This document shows positions 9,049 to 17,295 of a stretch of DNA of 64,000 nt, in pieces. Every line of letters starts with the position of its first letter. Positions within the stretch are counted from its first letter, which is position 1. The DNA lies in NCBI RefSeq assembly GCF_000372425.1, contig NZ_AQVD01000001.1, forward strand, positions 124,001 through 188,000, written 5' to 3'. The translations under genes and the position numbers were made by a program. This DNA comes from Streptococcus ferus DSM 20646. Lineage in GTDB: Bacteria; Bacillota; Bacilli; Lactobacillales; Streptococcaceae. The notes under the pieces were generated by a model. The model had not been told where the DNA came from and ran no database searches. It saw nothing but the letters and a program-made list of their open reading frames with translations.

Positions 9049-10025
9049 TTTTGGTCCGCCTCGAAAATAATACCTGCGCTCTGACGCATTTGATAGAGAA
9101 CCTGATTGACAGCAAGTGCAGCGTTCAAATAGGTATGGTAAGCTGTTAAGTCCTTGTTCTCTATGGCAGAAGCAAAGGCAAGGACTTCATCCAGCATGAG
9201 ATGCTGAGGAGCATTGATGGTTAGTTTTTCTTTGCTGCCGTCGTGTTTTTGGAAAACGGCAGAAGAAATGCCTTGGATATGATTAAGATGCAGTGTTCCT
9301 TGACTGGTATAGATTTCAGCATGGTCTAAGACATCATAATTTTTTCCAGTTCGGATAGACACATGGAAGTCAGGGTAAATGAGGTTACCATTACCGTTTA
9401 AATCAACTGTATTTTTCAGCTGGGTAGCGGTATAATTGGCGTCCTTGGGCTGACCGAAAAGACGGATAGCTGCGTAAACAGGATAGATTCCCAAGTCAGA
9501 CAGGGATCCGCCGGAGAATTTTGCTGAGAAAACGTTAGGATTTTTGCCCCCCAGCAAATCTTTCATCTTGGAGGAATATTTGGCATAGGAGAAGTCAGCC
9601 CCTAAAATGGTCTGGTCAGCTAAAAAGGCTTCAATAGTCTTAAAGGCTTTTTCATGGTAGTTGCGAGCTGCCTCAAAGAAGAACACATGGTTCTCAACAG
9701 CTAAATCAATGATGGTTCTGAGCTCTCTAGGATTGGAAAAAGCGGGTTTTTCAACAATAACATGTTTTTGGGCTGTAATCGCTTGTTTGGCCTGTTCAAA
9801 ATGAATGGCATTTGGGCTGGCAATGTAGACGACATCGAAATCTGCCTTCCAAAACTGTTCAAGATTATCAAACACCTCAAGTGGTTCATAGGTCTTGGCA
9901 AACGCACGGGCGGTCTCTAATTTACGGGAATAAACGGCAGTTAACTGGTAAGCCTTTGACAGCTGACAGGCTTCAATGAATTGGTGCGAAATATTTCCAG
10001 TTCCGATAATTGCGAGTTTTAGCAT
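9045..10025 (-). CDS. Gfo/Idh/MocA-family NAD(P)-dependent oxidoreductase
   Basis: 326 aa. N-terminal Rossmann fold begins LAIIGTGNISHQF (GxGxxx nucleotide loop), followed by DVVYIASPNAIHFEQAKQAI and the EKP motif (VIVEKPAFSNP), typical of this family. The C-terminal half is the substrate-binding domain. The substrate is not recognisable: members act on sugars, inositols or biliverdin-like compounds. First gene of a two-gene minus-strand unit with the helicase, divergent from udk; a TGT-TATAAT extended -10 lies at 10059-10067 on the minus strand. Confidence 0.88.
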   Translation of the reverse strand: MLKLAIIGTGNISHQFIEACQLSKAYQLTAVYSRKLETARAFAKTYEPLEVFDNLEQFWKADFDVVYIASPNAIHFEQAKQAITAQKHVIVEKPAFSNPRELRTIIDLAVENHVFFFEAARNYHEKAFKTIEAFLADQTILGADFSYAKYSSKMKDLLGGKNPNVFSAKFSGGSLSDLGIYPVYAAIRLFGQPKDANYTATQLKNTVDLNGNGNLIYPDFHVSIRTGKNYDVLDHAEIYTSQGTLHLNHIQGISSAVFQKHDGSKEKLTINAPQHLMLDEVLAFASAIENKDLTAYHTYLNAALAVNQVLYQMRQSAGIIFEADQK

Positions 10026-10058
10026 AAAAGCACCCCATTTCTCCTTTATTTATATTTC

Positions 10059-10067
10059 ATTATAACA
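10059..10067 (-). promoter_or_regulatory. promoter (-10) of the oxidoreductase-helicase unit
   Basis: Minus strand TGT followed by TATAAT; no convincing -35, so an extended -10 promoter. It is back to back with the udk -10 at 10093-10098. Confidence 0.6.
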
Positions 10068-10092
10068 TGATTTAGTGTAAAATAGATAAGGA

Positions 10093-10098
10093 TATAAT
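10093..10098 (+). promoter_or_regulatory. -10 box of udk
   Basis: TATAAT 18 bp before the udk ATG. No clear -35 is visible; the leader would be about 12 nt and contain the GTGGAGGA ribosome-binding site. Confidence 0.5.
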
Positions 10099-10116
10099 GA
10101 CGCTGTGGAGGATAGA

Positions 10117-10743
10117 ATGCGCAATAAACCAATTATTATCGGTGTGACAGGTGGATCAGGCGGTGGAAAAACGAGTGTGTCCAGAGCTATTTTGGCTCAC
10201 TTTCCTGATGCTAAGATTGCCATGATTGAGCATGATTCCTATTATAAGGATCAAAGTCACCTAACCTTTGAAGAACGGGTCACTACTAATTACGACCATC
10301 CGCTGGCCTTTGATACAGATCTTATGATTGATCATTTGAAAGAACTGATAGCCGGCCGGCCGGTAGATATTCCTATTTATGACTATACGCAACATACCCG
10401 TAGCGACAAATCTTATCGGCAGGAGCCTCAAGAGGTTTTTATTGTTGAAGGTATTTTAGTTCTGGAAGATAAGCGTCTTCGTGAGCTGATGGACATCAAG
10501 CTCTTCGTTGATACGGACGATGATATTCGTATTATTCGGAGGATCAAGCGTGATATGGAAGAGCGGGGTCGCAGCCTAGACAGTATTATTGAACAGTATA
10601 CGACTGTGGTAAAACCCATGTATCATCAATTTATTGAACCCAGCAAGCGTTATGCTGATATCGTAATTCCCGAAGGGGTTTCCAATCTAGTTGCCATTGA
10701 TCTCATCAATACCAAGATTGCCAGTATTATTGAAAGCAAATAG
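10117..10743 (+). CDS. udk: uridine kinase
   Basis: 208 aa. The frame opens at a GTG (10105), but GTGGAGGATAG is the ribosome-binding site of the ATG at 10117, giving [13 protein letters not shown] and the normal length. Phosphorylates uridine and cytidine in pyrimidine salvage. P-loop [12 protein letters not shown] (residues about 9-20), the YDHPLAFD substrate motif, and the [17 protein letters not shown] lid region are present. Monocistronic. Confidence 0.95.
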   Translation: MRNKPIIIGVTGGSGGGKTSVSRAILAHFPDAKIAMIEHDSYYKDQSHLTFEERVTTNYDHPLAFDTDLMIDHLKELIAGRPVDIPIYDYTQHTRSDKSYRQEPQEVFIVEGILVLEDKRLRELMDIKLFVDTDDDIRIIRRIKRDMEERGRSLDSIIEQYTTVVKPMYHQFIEPSKRYADIVIPEGVSNLVAIDLINTKIASIIESK

Positions 10744-10794
10744 ATATAGTGATTATTGTTGAGGTGATTTGCCCCAAGTTATTTTGATTGTTTG

Positions 10795-10809
10795 ATTTTT
10801 CAGAAAATT
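10795..10809 (+). promoter_or_regulatory. CodY box upstream of the leucine operon
   Basis: ATTTTTCAGAAAATT matches the CodY consensus AATTTTCWGAAAATT at 14 of 15 positions and ends 14 bp before the leuA -35. CodY responds to branched-chain amino acids, so repression in leucine/isoleucine excess is expected. Confidence 0.75.
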
Positions 10810-10822
10810 TTCGTTATTAGAG

Positions 10823-10851
10823 TTGACAAGTTTTCTAAAAAAGGGTATTAT
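10823..10851 (+). promoter_or_regulatory. promoter of the leucine operon
   Basis: Perfect -35 TTGACA (10823-10828), 17-bp spacer, TATTAT (10846-10851). The start of transcription should be near 10858, about 28 nt before the leader peptide ATG. Confidence 0.9.
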
Positions 10852-10885
10852 TGTAACAACATACATCTTAGAAGGAAAAAGTCAA

Positions 10886-10933
10886 ATGATTATCAAAATG
10901 ACATCAGTTTTGTTGTTGAGGTACGAGGGCTAG
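10886..10933 (+). CDS. leu operon leader peptide
   Basis: 15 codons, MIIKMTSVLLLRYEG, then TAG; preceded by the ribosome-binding site GAAGGA. Three consecutive Leu codons (all TTG, 10910-10918) sit about 60 nt before a terminator. This is the layout of a transcription-attenuation leader that senses charged leucyl-tRNA. The stop codon lies in the 5' arm of a hairpin (10927-10950). Too short to have a function of its own. Confidence 0.88.
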   Translation: MIIKMTSVLLLRYEG

Positions 10934-11015
10934 TGCAGAAGCATTAGTCCTGTTTGGCTTACCAAGCGGGAAGATAAGACATCTCGCTTGGATTCCTGAG
11001 TGAGATGTTTTTTTA
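10927..11015 (+). promoter_or_regulatory. leu attenuator (alternative hairpins and terminator)
   Basis: Three structures are visible. A 10-bp hairpin GGGCTAGTGC / GCATTAGTCC (10927-10950, AGAA loop) contains the leader stop codon. CCAAGCG (10962-10968) can pair with CGCTTGG (10985-10991). A 10-bp terminator ACATCTCGCT / AGTGAGATGT (10979-11008) is followed by a run of seven T. The middle pairing shares 10985-10988 with the terminator stem, so they exclude each other: the middle pair is the antiterminator. A ribosome stalled on the Leu codons would block the first hairpin and change the balance. The pairing is seen; the switching logic is inferred. Confidence 0.82.
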
Positions 11016-11036
11016 ATTTTAGAAGGTGGTAATCTT

Positions 11037-12599
11037 ATGCGTAAAGTTGAATTTCTTGACACGACGCTTCGTGACGGTGAGCAAACACCGGGTGTTAATT
11101 TTTCCATTAAAGAAAAATTGGCGATTGCGAAGCAATTAGAAAAGTGGGGGATTTCCTCTATTGAAGCAGGCTTTCCGGCAGCCAGTCCAGATTCTTTTGA
11201 AGCAGTTAAACAAATTGCTGCAGCCATGACTAAGACGGCTGTTTCTGGTTTGGCTAGATCGGTTAAGTCGGATATTGATGCCTGCTATGAGGCGCTGAAG
11301 GATGCCAAGTTTCCTCAATGCCATGTCTTTATTGCGACAAGTCCGATTCACCGTGAATTTAAACTCAAGAAATCCAAAGAAGAGATTCTGGCGGCGATTG
11401 CAGAGCATGTGGCTTATGCGCGTTCTAAATTTGATGTCGTTGAGTTTTCCCCTGAGGATGCGACACGGACAGAACTGGATTTTCTCTTAGAAGTGGTTCA
11501 GACGGCTGTCAATGCAGGGGCAACTTACATTAATATTCCTGATACTGTCGGCTTTACAACGCCGGAGGAATTTGGTTATATTTTCAAATACCTGATTGAA
11601 AATGTTGTTTCCGACCATGAGATTATCTTCAGTCCACATTGCCATGATGATTTGGGAATGGCAACTGCCAACACCTTAGCAGCTGTTAAAAATGGCGCTG
11701 GTCGTGTCGAAGGAACCTTGAATGGTATCGGTGAGCGTGCCGGTAATGTTGCCCTTGAAGAAGTGGCAGTGGCCCTTAATATTCGTGAAGACTACTATCA
11801 GGCAACAAGCGACATTGTTCTTAATGAGACTGTTAATACCTCTGAACTGATTTCGCGCTACTCAGGTATTCCGATTCCTAAGAACAAGGCCGTGGTTGGC
11901 GGCAATGCCTTTTCACATGAGTCAGGCATTCATCAGGACGGTGTCCTCAAAAATCCACTGACTTATGAAATCATTACGCCGGAGCTGGTTGGTGTGAAGA
12001 AAAATTCTCTGCCACTTGGCAAACTTTCTGGCCGCCATGCCTTTGTTGAAAAACTAAAAGAACTAGCACTTGATTTTGAAGACTCTGAAGTCGCCACCCT
12101 ATTTGCCAAATTCAAATCATTGGCTGATAAAAAACATGATATTACAGATGCAGATATTGTCGCTCTGATTGCGGGAACAGATATTGAAAACCCTGAAGGG
12201 TTCCACTTTGGCGATTTGAAATTGACGTCTAATCCGGATGATACGGTGACAGCCCAAGTCACCATGTCCAATACTGAGGATGAAACCGTTGATGTGATTG
12301 CCAATGGTAAGGGATCTGTTGAAGCGATTTACAATGCGATTGACAAATTCTTTAACCAGACGGTCAAATTAGAGAGTTATACCATGGATGCCGTAACGGA
12401 TGGCATCGATGCCCAGGCTCGGGTAACGGTTTCGATAGAAAATGTTGATACCGGTACGATCTTTAATGCTTCGGGGATTGATTTTGATGTTTTGAAGGCG
12501 GGGGCTATTGCTTATGTTAATGCCAATGTCTTTGTTCAGAAAGAAAACGCTGGTGAAATTGGGAAGCCCCTGTCTTTCCGTGATTTACCCAATACTTAA
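11037..12599 (+). CDS. leuA: 2-isopropylmalate synthase
   Basis: 520 aa, the usual length with the C-terminal regulatory domain. Condenses 2-ketoisovalerate with acetyl-CoA, the first committed step of leucine synthesis. Seen: LDTTLRDGEQTPGVNF at the N-terminus, the metal-binding HCHDDLGMATAN, and GIGERAGN. The C-terminal ~130 residues form the allosteric leucine-binding domain, so feedback inhibition is expected on top of transcriptional control. First structural gene of leuA-leuB-DUF1294-leuC-leuD; ribosome-binding site AGAAGGTGG. Confidence 0.96.
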   Translation: MRKVEFLDTTLRDGEQTPGVNFSIKEKLAIAKQLEKWGISSIEAGFPAASPDSFEAVKQIAAAMTKTAVSGLARSVKSDIDACYEALKDAKFPQCHVFIATSPIHREFKLKKSKEEILAAIAEHVAYARSKFDVVEFSPEDATRTELDFLLEVVQTAVNAGATYINIPDTVGFTTPEEFGYIFKYLIENVVSDHEIIFSPHCHDDLGMATANTLAAVKNGAGRVEGTLNGIGERAGNVALEEVAVALNIREDYYQATSDIVLNETVNTSELISRYSGIPIPKNKAVVGGNAFSHESGIHQDGVLKNPLTYEIITPELVGVKKNSLPLGKLSGRHAFVEKLKELALDFEDSEVATLFAKFKSLADKKHDITDADIVALIAGTDIENPEGFHFGDLKLTSNPDDTVTAQVTMSNTEDETVDVIANGKGSVEAIYNAIDKFFNQTVKLESYTMDAVTDGIDAQARVTVSIENVDTGTIFNASGIDFDVLKAGAIAYVNANVFVQKENAGEIGKPLSFRDLPNT

Positions 12600-12613
12600 G
12601 AATGAGGAATACA

Positions 12614-13651
12614 ATGACAAAAACAATTGTGACTTTGGCCGGTGATGGGATAGGACCGGAAATTATGACTGCCGGTCTGGACGTTTTACAGGCTGTTGCG
12701 GCAAAAATAGGATTTGATTATCAAATTGATGCCAAGCCTTTTGGAGGAGCGGGTATTGATGAAAAGGGCCATCCGCTGCCAGAAGAGACTTTAAGCGCTG
12801 CAAAAGAAGCAGATGCCATCTTGCTGGCTGCTATTGGAGGTCCTAAATACGATACGGCGCCAGTTCGGCCGGAACAGGGGCTCCTTGCTATTCGTAAGGC
12901 ACTCAATCTTTTTGCCAATATCCGTCCGGTTAAGATTTTTGAAGCACTGAAACATTTATCGCCCCTAAAAGCAGAGAAAATTGCCGGTGTTGATTTTGTT
13001 GTCGTGCGTGAATTGACAGGAGGGATCTACTTTGGAGAACATACTCTGAACAGAGATTCCGCCCGTGATGTCAATGATTATACAGCTGATGAAATTCGCC
13101 GTATCATGAGAAGAGCTTTTCAGACGGCACAGAACCGCCGCAAGCTAGTCACTAGTATTGATAAGCAAAATGTACTGGCAACTTCAAAACTTTGGCGAAA
13201 AGTAGCAGATGAGGTAGCAGAAGAATTTCCAGATGTGACCTTGGAGCACCAGCTGGTTGATTCGGCTGCTATGATTATGATTACCAATCCAGCTCGTTTT
13301 GATGTTTTGGTCACCGAAAACCTTTTCGGAGATATTTTGTCCGATGAGGCCAGTGTCCTTCCGGGGACGCTTGGCGTGATGCCTTCTGCCAGTCATTCTG
13401 AAGATGGCCCCAGCCTTTATGAGCCTATCCATGGCTCGGCTCCTGATATTGCAGGGCAGGGTATTGCCAATCCGGTGAGTATGATTCTTTCGGTCGCGAT
13501 GATGCTGCGGGAAAGTTTTGACGAAACAGCTGGTGCTGATATGATTGAAACAGCTGTTGATAAGACCTTTGAACAGGGAATTTTTACGCGTGATTTAGGC
13601 GGCTCAGCTACGACAAGAGAAATGACAGAGGCTATTATTGCGAATTTATAA
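12614..13651 (+). CDS. leuB: 3-isopropylmalate dehydrogenase
   Basis: 345 aa. The frame opens at an ATG at 12602, but ATGAGGAA is placed for the ATG at 12614, giving MTKTIVTLAGDGIGPEI. NAD-dependent oxidative decarboxylation of 3-isopropylmalate. Seen: AAIGGPKYD, RELTGGIYFGE, ENLFGDILSDEAS, and the NAD-type loop HGSAPDIAGQGIANP (Asp-Ile as in icd of this window). Lies 14 bp after leuA and overlaps the next small gene by 14 bp. Confidence 0.96.
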   Translation: MTKTIVTLAGDGIGPEIMTAGLDVLQAVAAKIGFDYQIDAKPFGGAGIDEKGHPLPEETLSAAKEADAILLAAIGGPKYDTAPVRPEQGLLAIRKALNLFANIRPVKIFEALKHLSPLKAEKIAGVDFVVVRELTGGIYFGEHTLNRDSARDVNDYTADEIRRIMRRAFQTAQNRRKLVTSIDKQNVLATSKLWRKVADEVAEEFPDVTLEHQLVDSAAMIMITNPARFDVLVTENLFGDILSDEASVLPGTLGVMPSASHSEDGPSLYEPIHGSAPDIAGQGIANPVSMILSVAMMLRESFDETAGADMIETAVDKTFEQGIFTRDLGGSATTREMTEAIIANL

Positions 13652-13922
13652 TATCAGCTATATCTTATTAGGCTTTTTGCTTTTGTGGAATTTATTGGTC
13701 TACTTAATCTATTATTTAGACAAGCAGAAGGCACAAAAAGGTCTTTGGCGGGTTTCTGAACAAACCTTGCTGCTGATGAGTTTATGCGGTGGCGGTTTAG
13801 GTGCTTTGATATCGGCACAGCAATTTCGTCATAAGACTAGAAAATGGTATTTTAAACTGGTATGGCTAGTCGGCATTCTTGTTGACGGAGCCATTCTTTA
13901 CATGATTTGGAGGCTTAGATGA
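13638..13922 (+). CDS. DUF1294 small membrane protein
   Basis: 94 aa with a TTG start inside the end of leuB; ACAGAGG stands 6 nt before it. Two or three hydrophobic segments (about residues 7-26, 44-60 and 71-90) separated by basic stretches, with [23 protein letters not shown] and [12 protein letters not shown], which recall the DUF1294 family. Function unknown. It overlaps leuB by 14 bp and leuC by 4 bp (ATGA), so it is translated with the leucine operon. A role in leucine synthesis or transport cannot be concluded. The start codon is the least certain part. Confidence 0.72.
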   Translation: MRIYNISYILLGFLLLWNLLVYLIYYLDKQKAQKGLWRVSEQTLLLMSLCGGGLGALISAQQFRHKTRKWYFKLVWLVGILVDGAILYMIWRLR

Positions 13923-15304
13923 GCGGTAAATCTATTTTTGACAAACTTTGGGATCGCCATGTCATAACTGGCAAAGAAGGTGAGCCCCAGCTACTTTATA
14001 TTGATCAGCATTACATTCATGAGGTAACCAGTCCTCAGGCATTCCAAGGACTGCGTGATGCTGGCAGGAAGGTCAGACGGCCGGATTTGACTTTTGGAAC
14101 AACGGATCACAATGTACCCACAGTTGATATTTTTAATATCCGAGATTTGATTTCTAAAAATCAGATCGATACCTTGGCTCGTAATGTTGAGGAATTTGGA
14201 ATTGATGCGGCAACGCATGGAACAGAGCGTCAGGGGATTGTTCACATGGTCGGACCTGAAACAGGTCGCAGTCAGCCAGGTAAAACGGTGGTTTGCGGTG
14301 ACAGCCATACGGCAACGCACGGAGCCTTCGGAGCGATTGCTTTTGGAATTGGGACATCTGAGGTGGAGCATGTCTTTGCCACCCAGACGCTCTGGCAGGT
14401 TAAGCCTAAGAAGATGAAGGTTGAATTTGTCGGTATCCCGCAAAAAGGGGTTTATTCCAAAGATTTTATTTTGGCTCTGATTTCACGTTACGGTGTTGAT
14501 GCCGGTGTCGGCTATGCGGTTGAATTTACAGGTGAGGCTATTGATGCCTTGACAATGGATGAGCGGATGACGATCTGCAATATGTCCATTGAATTTGGGG
14601 CTAAAATTGGTCTGATGAATCCAGACCAAAAAACCTTTGACTATGTTAAGGGACGTCCAGAAGCGCCTAAAGATTTTGAAGCGGCAGTCGCAGACTGGAA
14701 AACATTGGTTTCAGATCCGGATGCCGTCTATGACCGAGTGATTACCATTGATGTGTCTAAACTGGCGCCGATGGTAACCTGGGGAACAAATCCTGAAATG
14801 GGGGTTGAGTTTGATCAACCATTCCCAGAAATTAAGGATATGAACGATGATCGTGCCTACAAATATATGGATGTTAAACCAGGTCAGCTGGCTGAAGAGA
14901 TTGATTTAGGCTATATTTTTATCGGTTCTTGTACCAATGCCCGACTTTCAGATTTGGAATTAGCGGCCAAGTTTGTGAAAGGGAAAAAAATTGCACCCAA
15001 TTTAACGGCTATCGTTGTTCCTGGCAGCCGTCCTGTTAAGAAGGAAGCTGAACGCATGGGGTTGGATCAAATTTTCCTAGACGCAGGTTTTGAATGGCGT
15101 GATCCGGGCTGCTCTATGTGCCTGGGGATGAACCCTGACCATGTTCCAGAAGGGGTACACTGTGCGTCAACGTCTAACCGTAACTTTGAAGGCCGTCAAG
15201 GTTATGGAGCCAGAACTCACCTTTGCAGCCCAGCTATGGCAGCAGCCGCTGCAATCGCTGGAAAATTTGTTGATGTTCGTCAGCTTGAAGAAGTTCAAGG
15301 ATAA
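13919..15304 (+). CDS. leuC: 3-isopropylmalate dehydratase, large subunit
   Basis: 461 aa, aconitase family. With LeuD isomerises 2-isopropylmalate to 3-isopropylmalate. Holds a 4Fe-4S cluster: Cys in [12 protein letters not shown] and the pair in CSMCLGMN. Other blocks: DHNVPT and [14 protein letters not shown]. Coupled to the preceding small gene by a 4-bp overlap; leuD follows after 11 bp. Confidence 0.96.
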   Translation: MSGKSIFDKLWDRHVITGKEGEPQLLYIDQHYIHEVTSPQAFQGLRDAGRKVRRPDLTFGTTDHNVPTVDIFNIRDLISKNQIDTLARNVEEFGIDAATHGTERQGIVHMVGPETGRSQPGKTVVCGDSHTATHGAFGAIAFGIGTSEVEHVFATQTLWQVKPKKMKVEFVGIPQKGVYSKDFILALISRYGVDAGVGYAVEFTGEAIDALTMDERMTICNMSIEFGAKIGLMNPDQKTFDYVKGRPEAPKDFEAAVADWKTLVSDPDAVYDRVITIDVSKLAPMVTWGTNPEMGVEFDQPFPEIKDMNDDRAYKYMDVKPGQLAEEIDLGYIFIGSCTNARLSDLELAAKFVKGKKIAPNLTAIVVPGSRPVKKEAERMGLDQIFLDAGFEWRDPGCSMCLGMNPDHVPEGVHCASTSNRNFEGRQGYGARTHLCSPAMAAAAAIAGKFVDVRQLEEVQG

Positions 15305-15315
15305 GGGAGGATAAG

Positions 15316-15906
15316 ATGGAAAAATTTACCGTTTATACAGGGAAGTCTGTCCCTTTGATGAATGACAATATTGATACCGACCAGCTCATTCCTAAACAAT
15401 TCCTAAAAGCCATCGATAAGAAGGGTTTTGGGAAGAATTTACTTTTTGAGTGGCGTTACCTCAATGATGATTATGATGAAAATCCAGACTTTATCTTCAA
15501 TAAACCAGAGTATCGGAATGCAACCATTCTGATTTCGGGGGATAATTTCGGCTCAGGCTCGTCACGTGAGCACGCAGCCTGGGCTCTGGAAGATTATGGC
15601 TTCCGCTGTGTGATTGCAGGCTCTTTTTCAGACATTCATTACAACAATGAACTGAAAAATGGCATGCTTCCAATTGTTCAGCCACTTGATGTGCGTGAAA
15701 AATTAGCATCCTTGCCAGCCGGTGAAGAAATTACTATTGATTTGCCCAATCAGCTGATTAAGTCGTCTGTGGGGGAATTCCCTTTTGATATTGACCATGA
15801 GTGGAAGCGTAAACTGGTCGAAGGGCTTGATGATATTGGCATTACGCTTCAATACGAAGGACTAATTGCGGCCTACGAAAAGCAACGCCCGGCTTACTGG
15901 CAGTAA
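15316..15906 (+). CDS. leuD: 3-isopropylmalate dehydratase, small subunit
   Basis: 196 aa, the normal LeuD size. Swivelling domain that completes the LeuCD active site. Seen: [14 protein letters not shown] and [13 protein letters not shown], family signatures. Preceded by AAGGGAGGATAAG. Last gene of the leucine operon, closed by a strong terminator. Confidence 0.96.
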   Translation: MEKFTVYTGKSVPLMNDNIDTDQLIPKQFLKAIDKKGFGKNLLFEWRYLNDDYDENPDFIFNKPEYRNATILISGDNFGSGSSREHAAWALEDYGFRCVIAGSFSDIHYNNELKNGMLPIVQPLDVREKLASLPAGEEITIDLPNQLIKSSVGEFPFDIDHEWKRKLVEGLDDIGITLQYEGLIAAYEKQRPAYWQ

Positions 15907-15911
15907 CAGTC

Positions 15912-15936
15912 AAAACCACTTTTTAAGTGGTTTTTT
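15912..15936 (+). terminator. terminator of the leucine operon
   Basis: AAAACCACTT / AAGTGGTTTT hairpin followed by further T residues, starting 6 bp after the leuD stop. Confidence 0.88.
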
Positions 15937-15961
15937 GCTATAAATGAGATAGGGGAAACGT

Positions 15962-16528
15962 ATGACAAAATCGTTATCAGATATGACTTTGGAAGAACTC
16001 TGGCACTTGTTTCCAATCTTTCTTGTGCCGCCTAAGGAAGAATGGGAGGAGTGGTATCAAGAAGAAGAGCAGGCTCTCTTGCGGCTGTTTTCCAAGGGGG
16101 AAATCAGCAGCATTTCGCATATCGGCAGCACAGCTATTCCCGATATCTGGGCTAAAAATATTGTGGACATCCTCTTGGAAGTTCCCAAAACAGCAGATGT
16201 CCAATCTGTCAAAAAGCAGTTGCTAAATGCTGGCTATTTGCTGATGTTTGAAGAGGAAGATCGTATGTCCTTCAATAAAGGTTATACAGAAGCTGGTTTT
16301 GCCAAGAAAGTTTTTCATCTTCACTTACGTTATCAGGGTGACCATGATGAACTTTATTTTAGAGATTATTTAAGAGAACATCCGGAAGTTGCCAAAGACT
16401 ATGAAGGGTTGAAACTTGCCTTATGGAAAGCATACGAGCATAACCGTGATGCTTATACAGATGCTAAGACGGATTTCATTAAGAAATACACGCAACAAGC
16501 TAAGAAAGACTATAAGGGGAGGTATTGA
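15962..16528 (+). CDS. GrpB/UPF0157 family protein
   Basis: 188 aa. The HIGSTAIPDIWAKNIVDILLEV block is typical of the GrpB (UPF0157) family, related to the nucleotidyltransferase fold; substrate unknown. Ribosome-binding site ATAGGGGAAACGT. It ends at the first base of the ATG at 16528 of the methyltransferase gene, so the two were probably co-transcribed. No membrane segments. Confidence 0.85.
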   Translation: MTKSLSDMTLEELWHLFPIFLVPPKEEWEEWYQEEEQALLRLFSKGEISSISHIGSTAIPDIWAKNIVDILLEVPKTADVQSVKKQLLNAGYLLMFEEEDRMSFNKGYTEAGFAKKVFHLHLRYQGDHDELYFRDYLREHPEVAKDYEGLKLALWKAYEHNRDAYTDAKTDFIKKYTQQAKKDYKGRY

Positions 16529-16540
16529 TGATAAGCGTCC

Positions 16541-17155
16541 TTGCTGTTTTTTGTCGTTTTAGCAGTATCCTTTTACATCTTGCTCAAGTATCTCGTCAGC
16601 CAATCGAAACACCCATCAGGATTCATTGGCAGGAGCATGATGAAAATTTGGAATAAGGCCTACTTACCGATGGCACAGTGGGCTTTGTCTGTGCTTCCTC
16701 AAAAATCTTATGGGCATATCTTGGATATTGGGGTCGGCAATGGGGCATCAACAGCCTACCTTCACCGACTTTTTCCCCAGAGTCAGATCAAGGGCATAGA
16801 CATTTCTGCGGAGGCTATTTCCCAAGCCCAGCAAGGTTATCAGCTAGAAGGAGTGACTTTTGATGTCATGGACGTCAGTCAGCTGTCTTATCCTGATAGC
16901 CGTTTTGAGCTTGTCTGCGCCTTTCAGACGCATTTTCATTGGCCGGATTTACAGCAGGCTCTATCTGAAATCAAGCGCGTGCTGGCAGATGATGGGCGGT
17001 TCATCATTGCTTGCGAGCAAAGTAAAGTGACTTATTATTTACCCGATTTGAAAGACAATAAAGAGTTTGCTAACTATTTGGATAAAATGGGCTTGCGCTT
17101 GCTAGATTGCCAAAAGCAGGCAGCTTGGCTTTGTTATGTGATTGCAAAACAGTAG
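16541..17155 (+). CDS. class I SAM-dependent methyltransferase, N-terminal frameshift
   Basis: The open frame gives 204 aa from a TTG with no ribosome-binding site. The motif ILDIGVGNGASTAYL is SAM motif I, followed by GIDISAEAI and the RVLADDGRFII block; substrate unknown. A hydrophobic N-terminal helix suggests membrane anchoring. The well-placed start is instead the ATG at 16528 (AGGGGAGGTATTG before it), which is in another frame. Removing one T from the T6 run at 16547-16552 joins ATG 16528 to this frame as MISVLAVFVVLAVSFYILL, a clean anchor helix. So the gene carries a one-base slip, a sequencing error, or a switchable homopolymer. Confidence 0.75.
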   Translation: MLFFVVLAVSFYILLKYLVSQSKHPSGFIGRSMMKIWNKAYLPMAQWALSVLPQKSYGHILDIGVGNGASTAYLHRLFPQSQIKGIDISAEAISQAQQGYQLEGVTFDVMDVSQLSYPDSRFELVCAFQTHFHWPDLQQALSEIKRVLADDGRFIIACEQSKVTYYLPDLKDNKEFANYLDKMGLRLLDCQKQAAWLCYVIAKQ

Positions 17156-17260
17156 GTACTAACTTAAACATTTTCTGTTAGAAGATGAAGATCTGTTCTT
17201 TGTTTTTAACCTTTTAAATTACTTGTTCATTTTTCGGAAGTCATTCACTTTGGTTTAGGG

Positions 17261-17266
17261 TATAAT
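17261..17266 (+). promoter_or_regulatory. -10 box of ada
   Basis: TATAAT 30 bp before the ada start; no clear -35 box. Confidence 0.5.
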
Positions 17267-17295
17267 AATAAAAATTGATGAATGAGGAGACTGTA

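Noticed and set aside
10858..11036. T-box riboswitch before leuA
   Set aside because: I saw no specifier stem or T-box consensus in the leader; the Leu-codon peptide and alternative hairpins explain it better.
16528..16662. A separate 44-codon gene starting at the well-spaced ATG 16528
   Set aside because: Its product resembles nothing after the first residues, whereas a one-base shift gives a continuous methyltransferase with an anchor helix.
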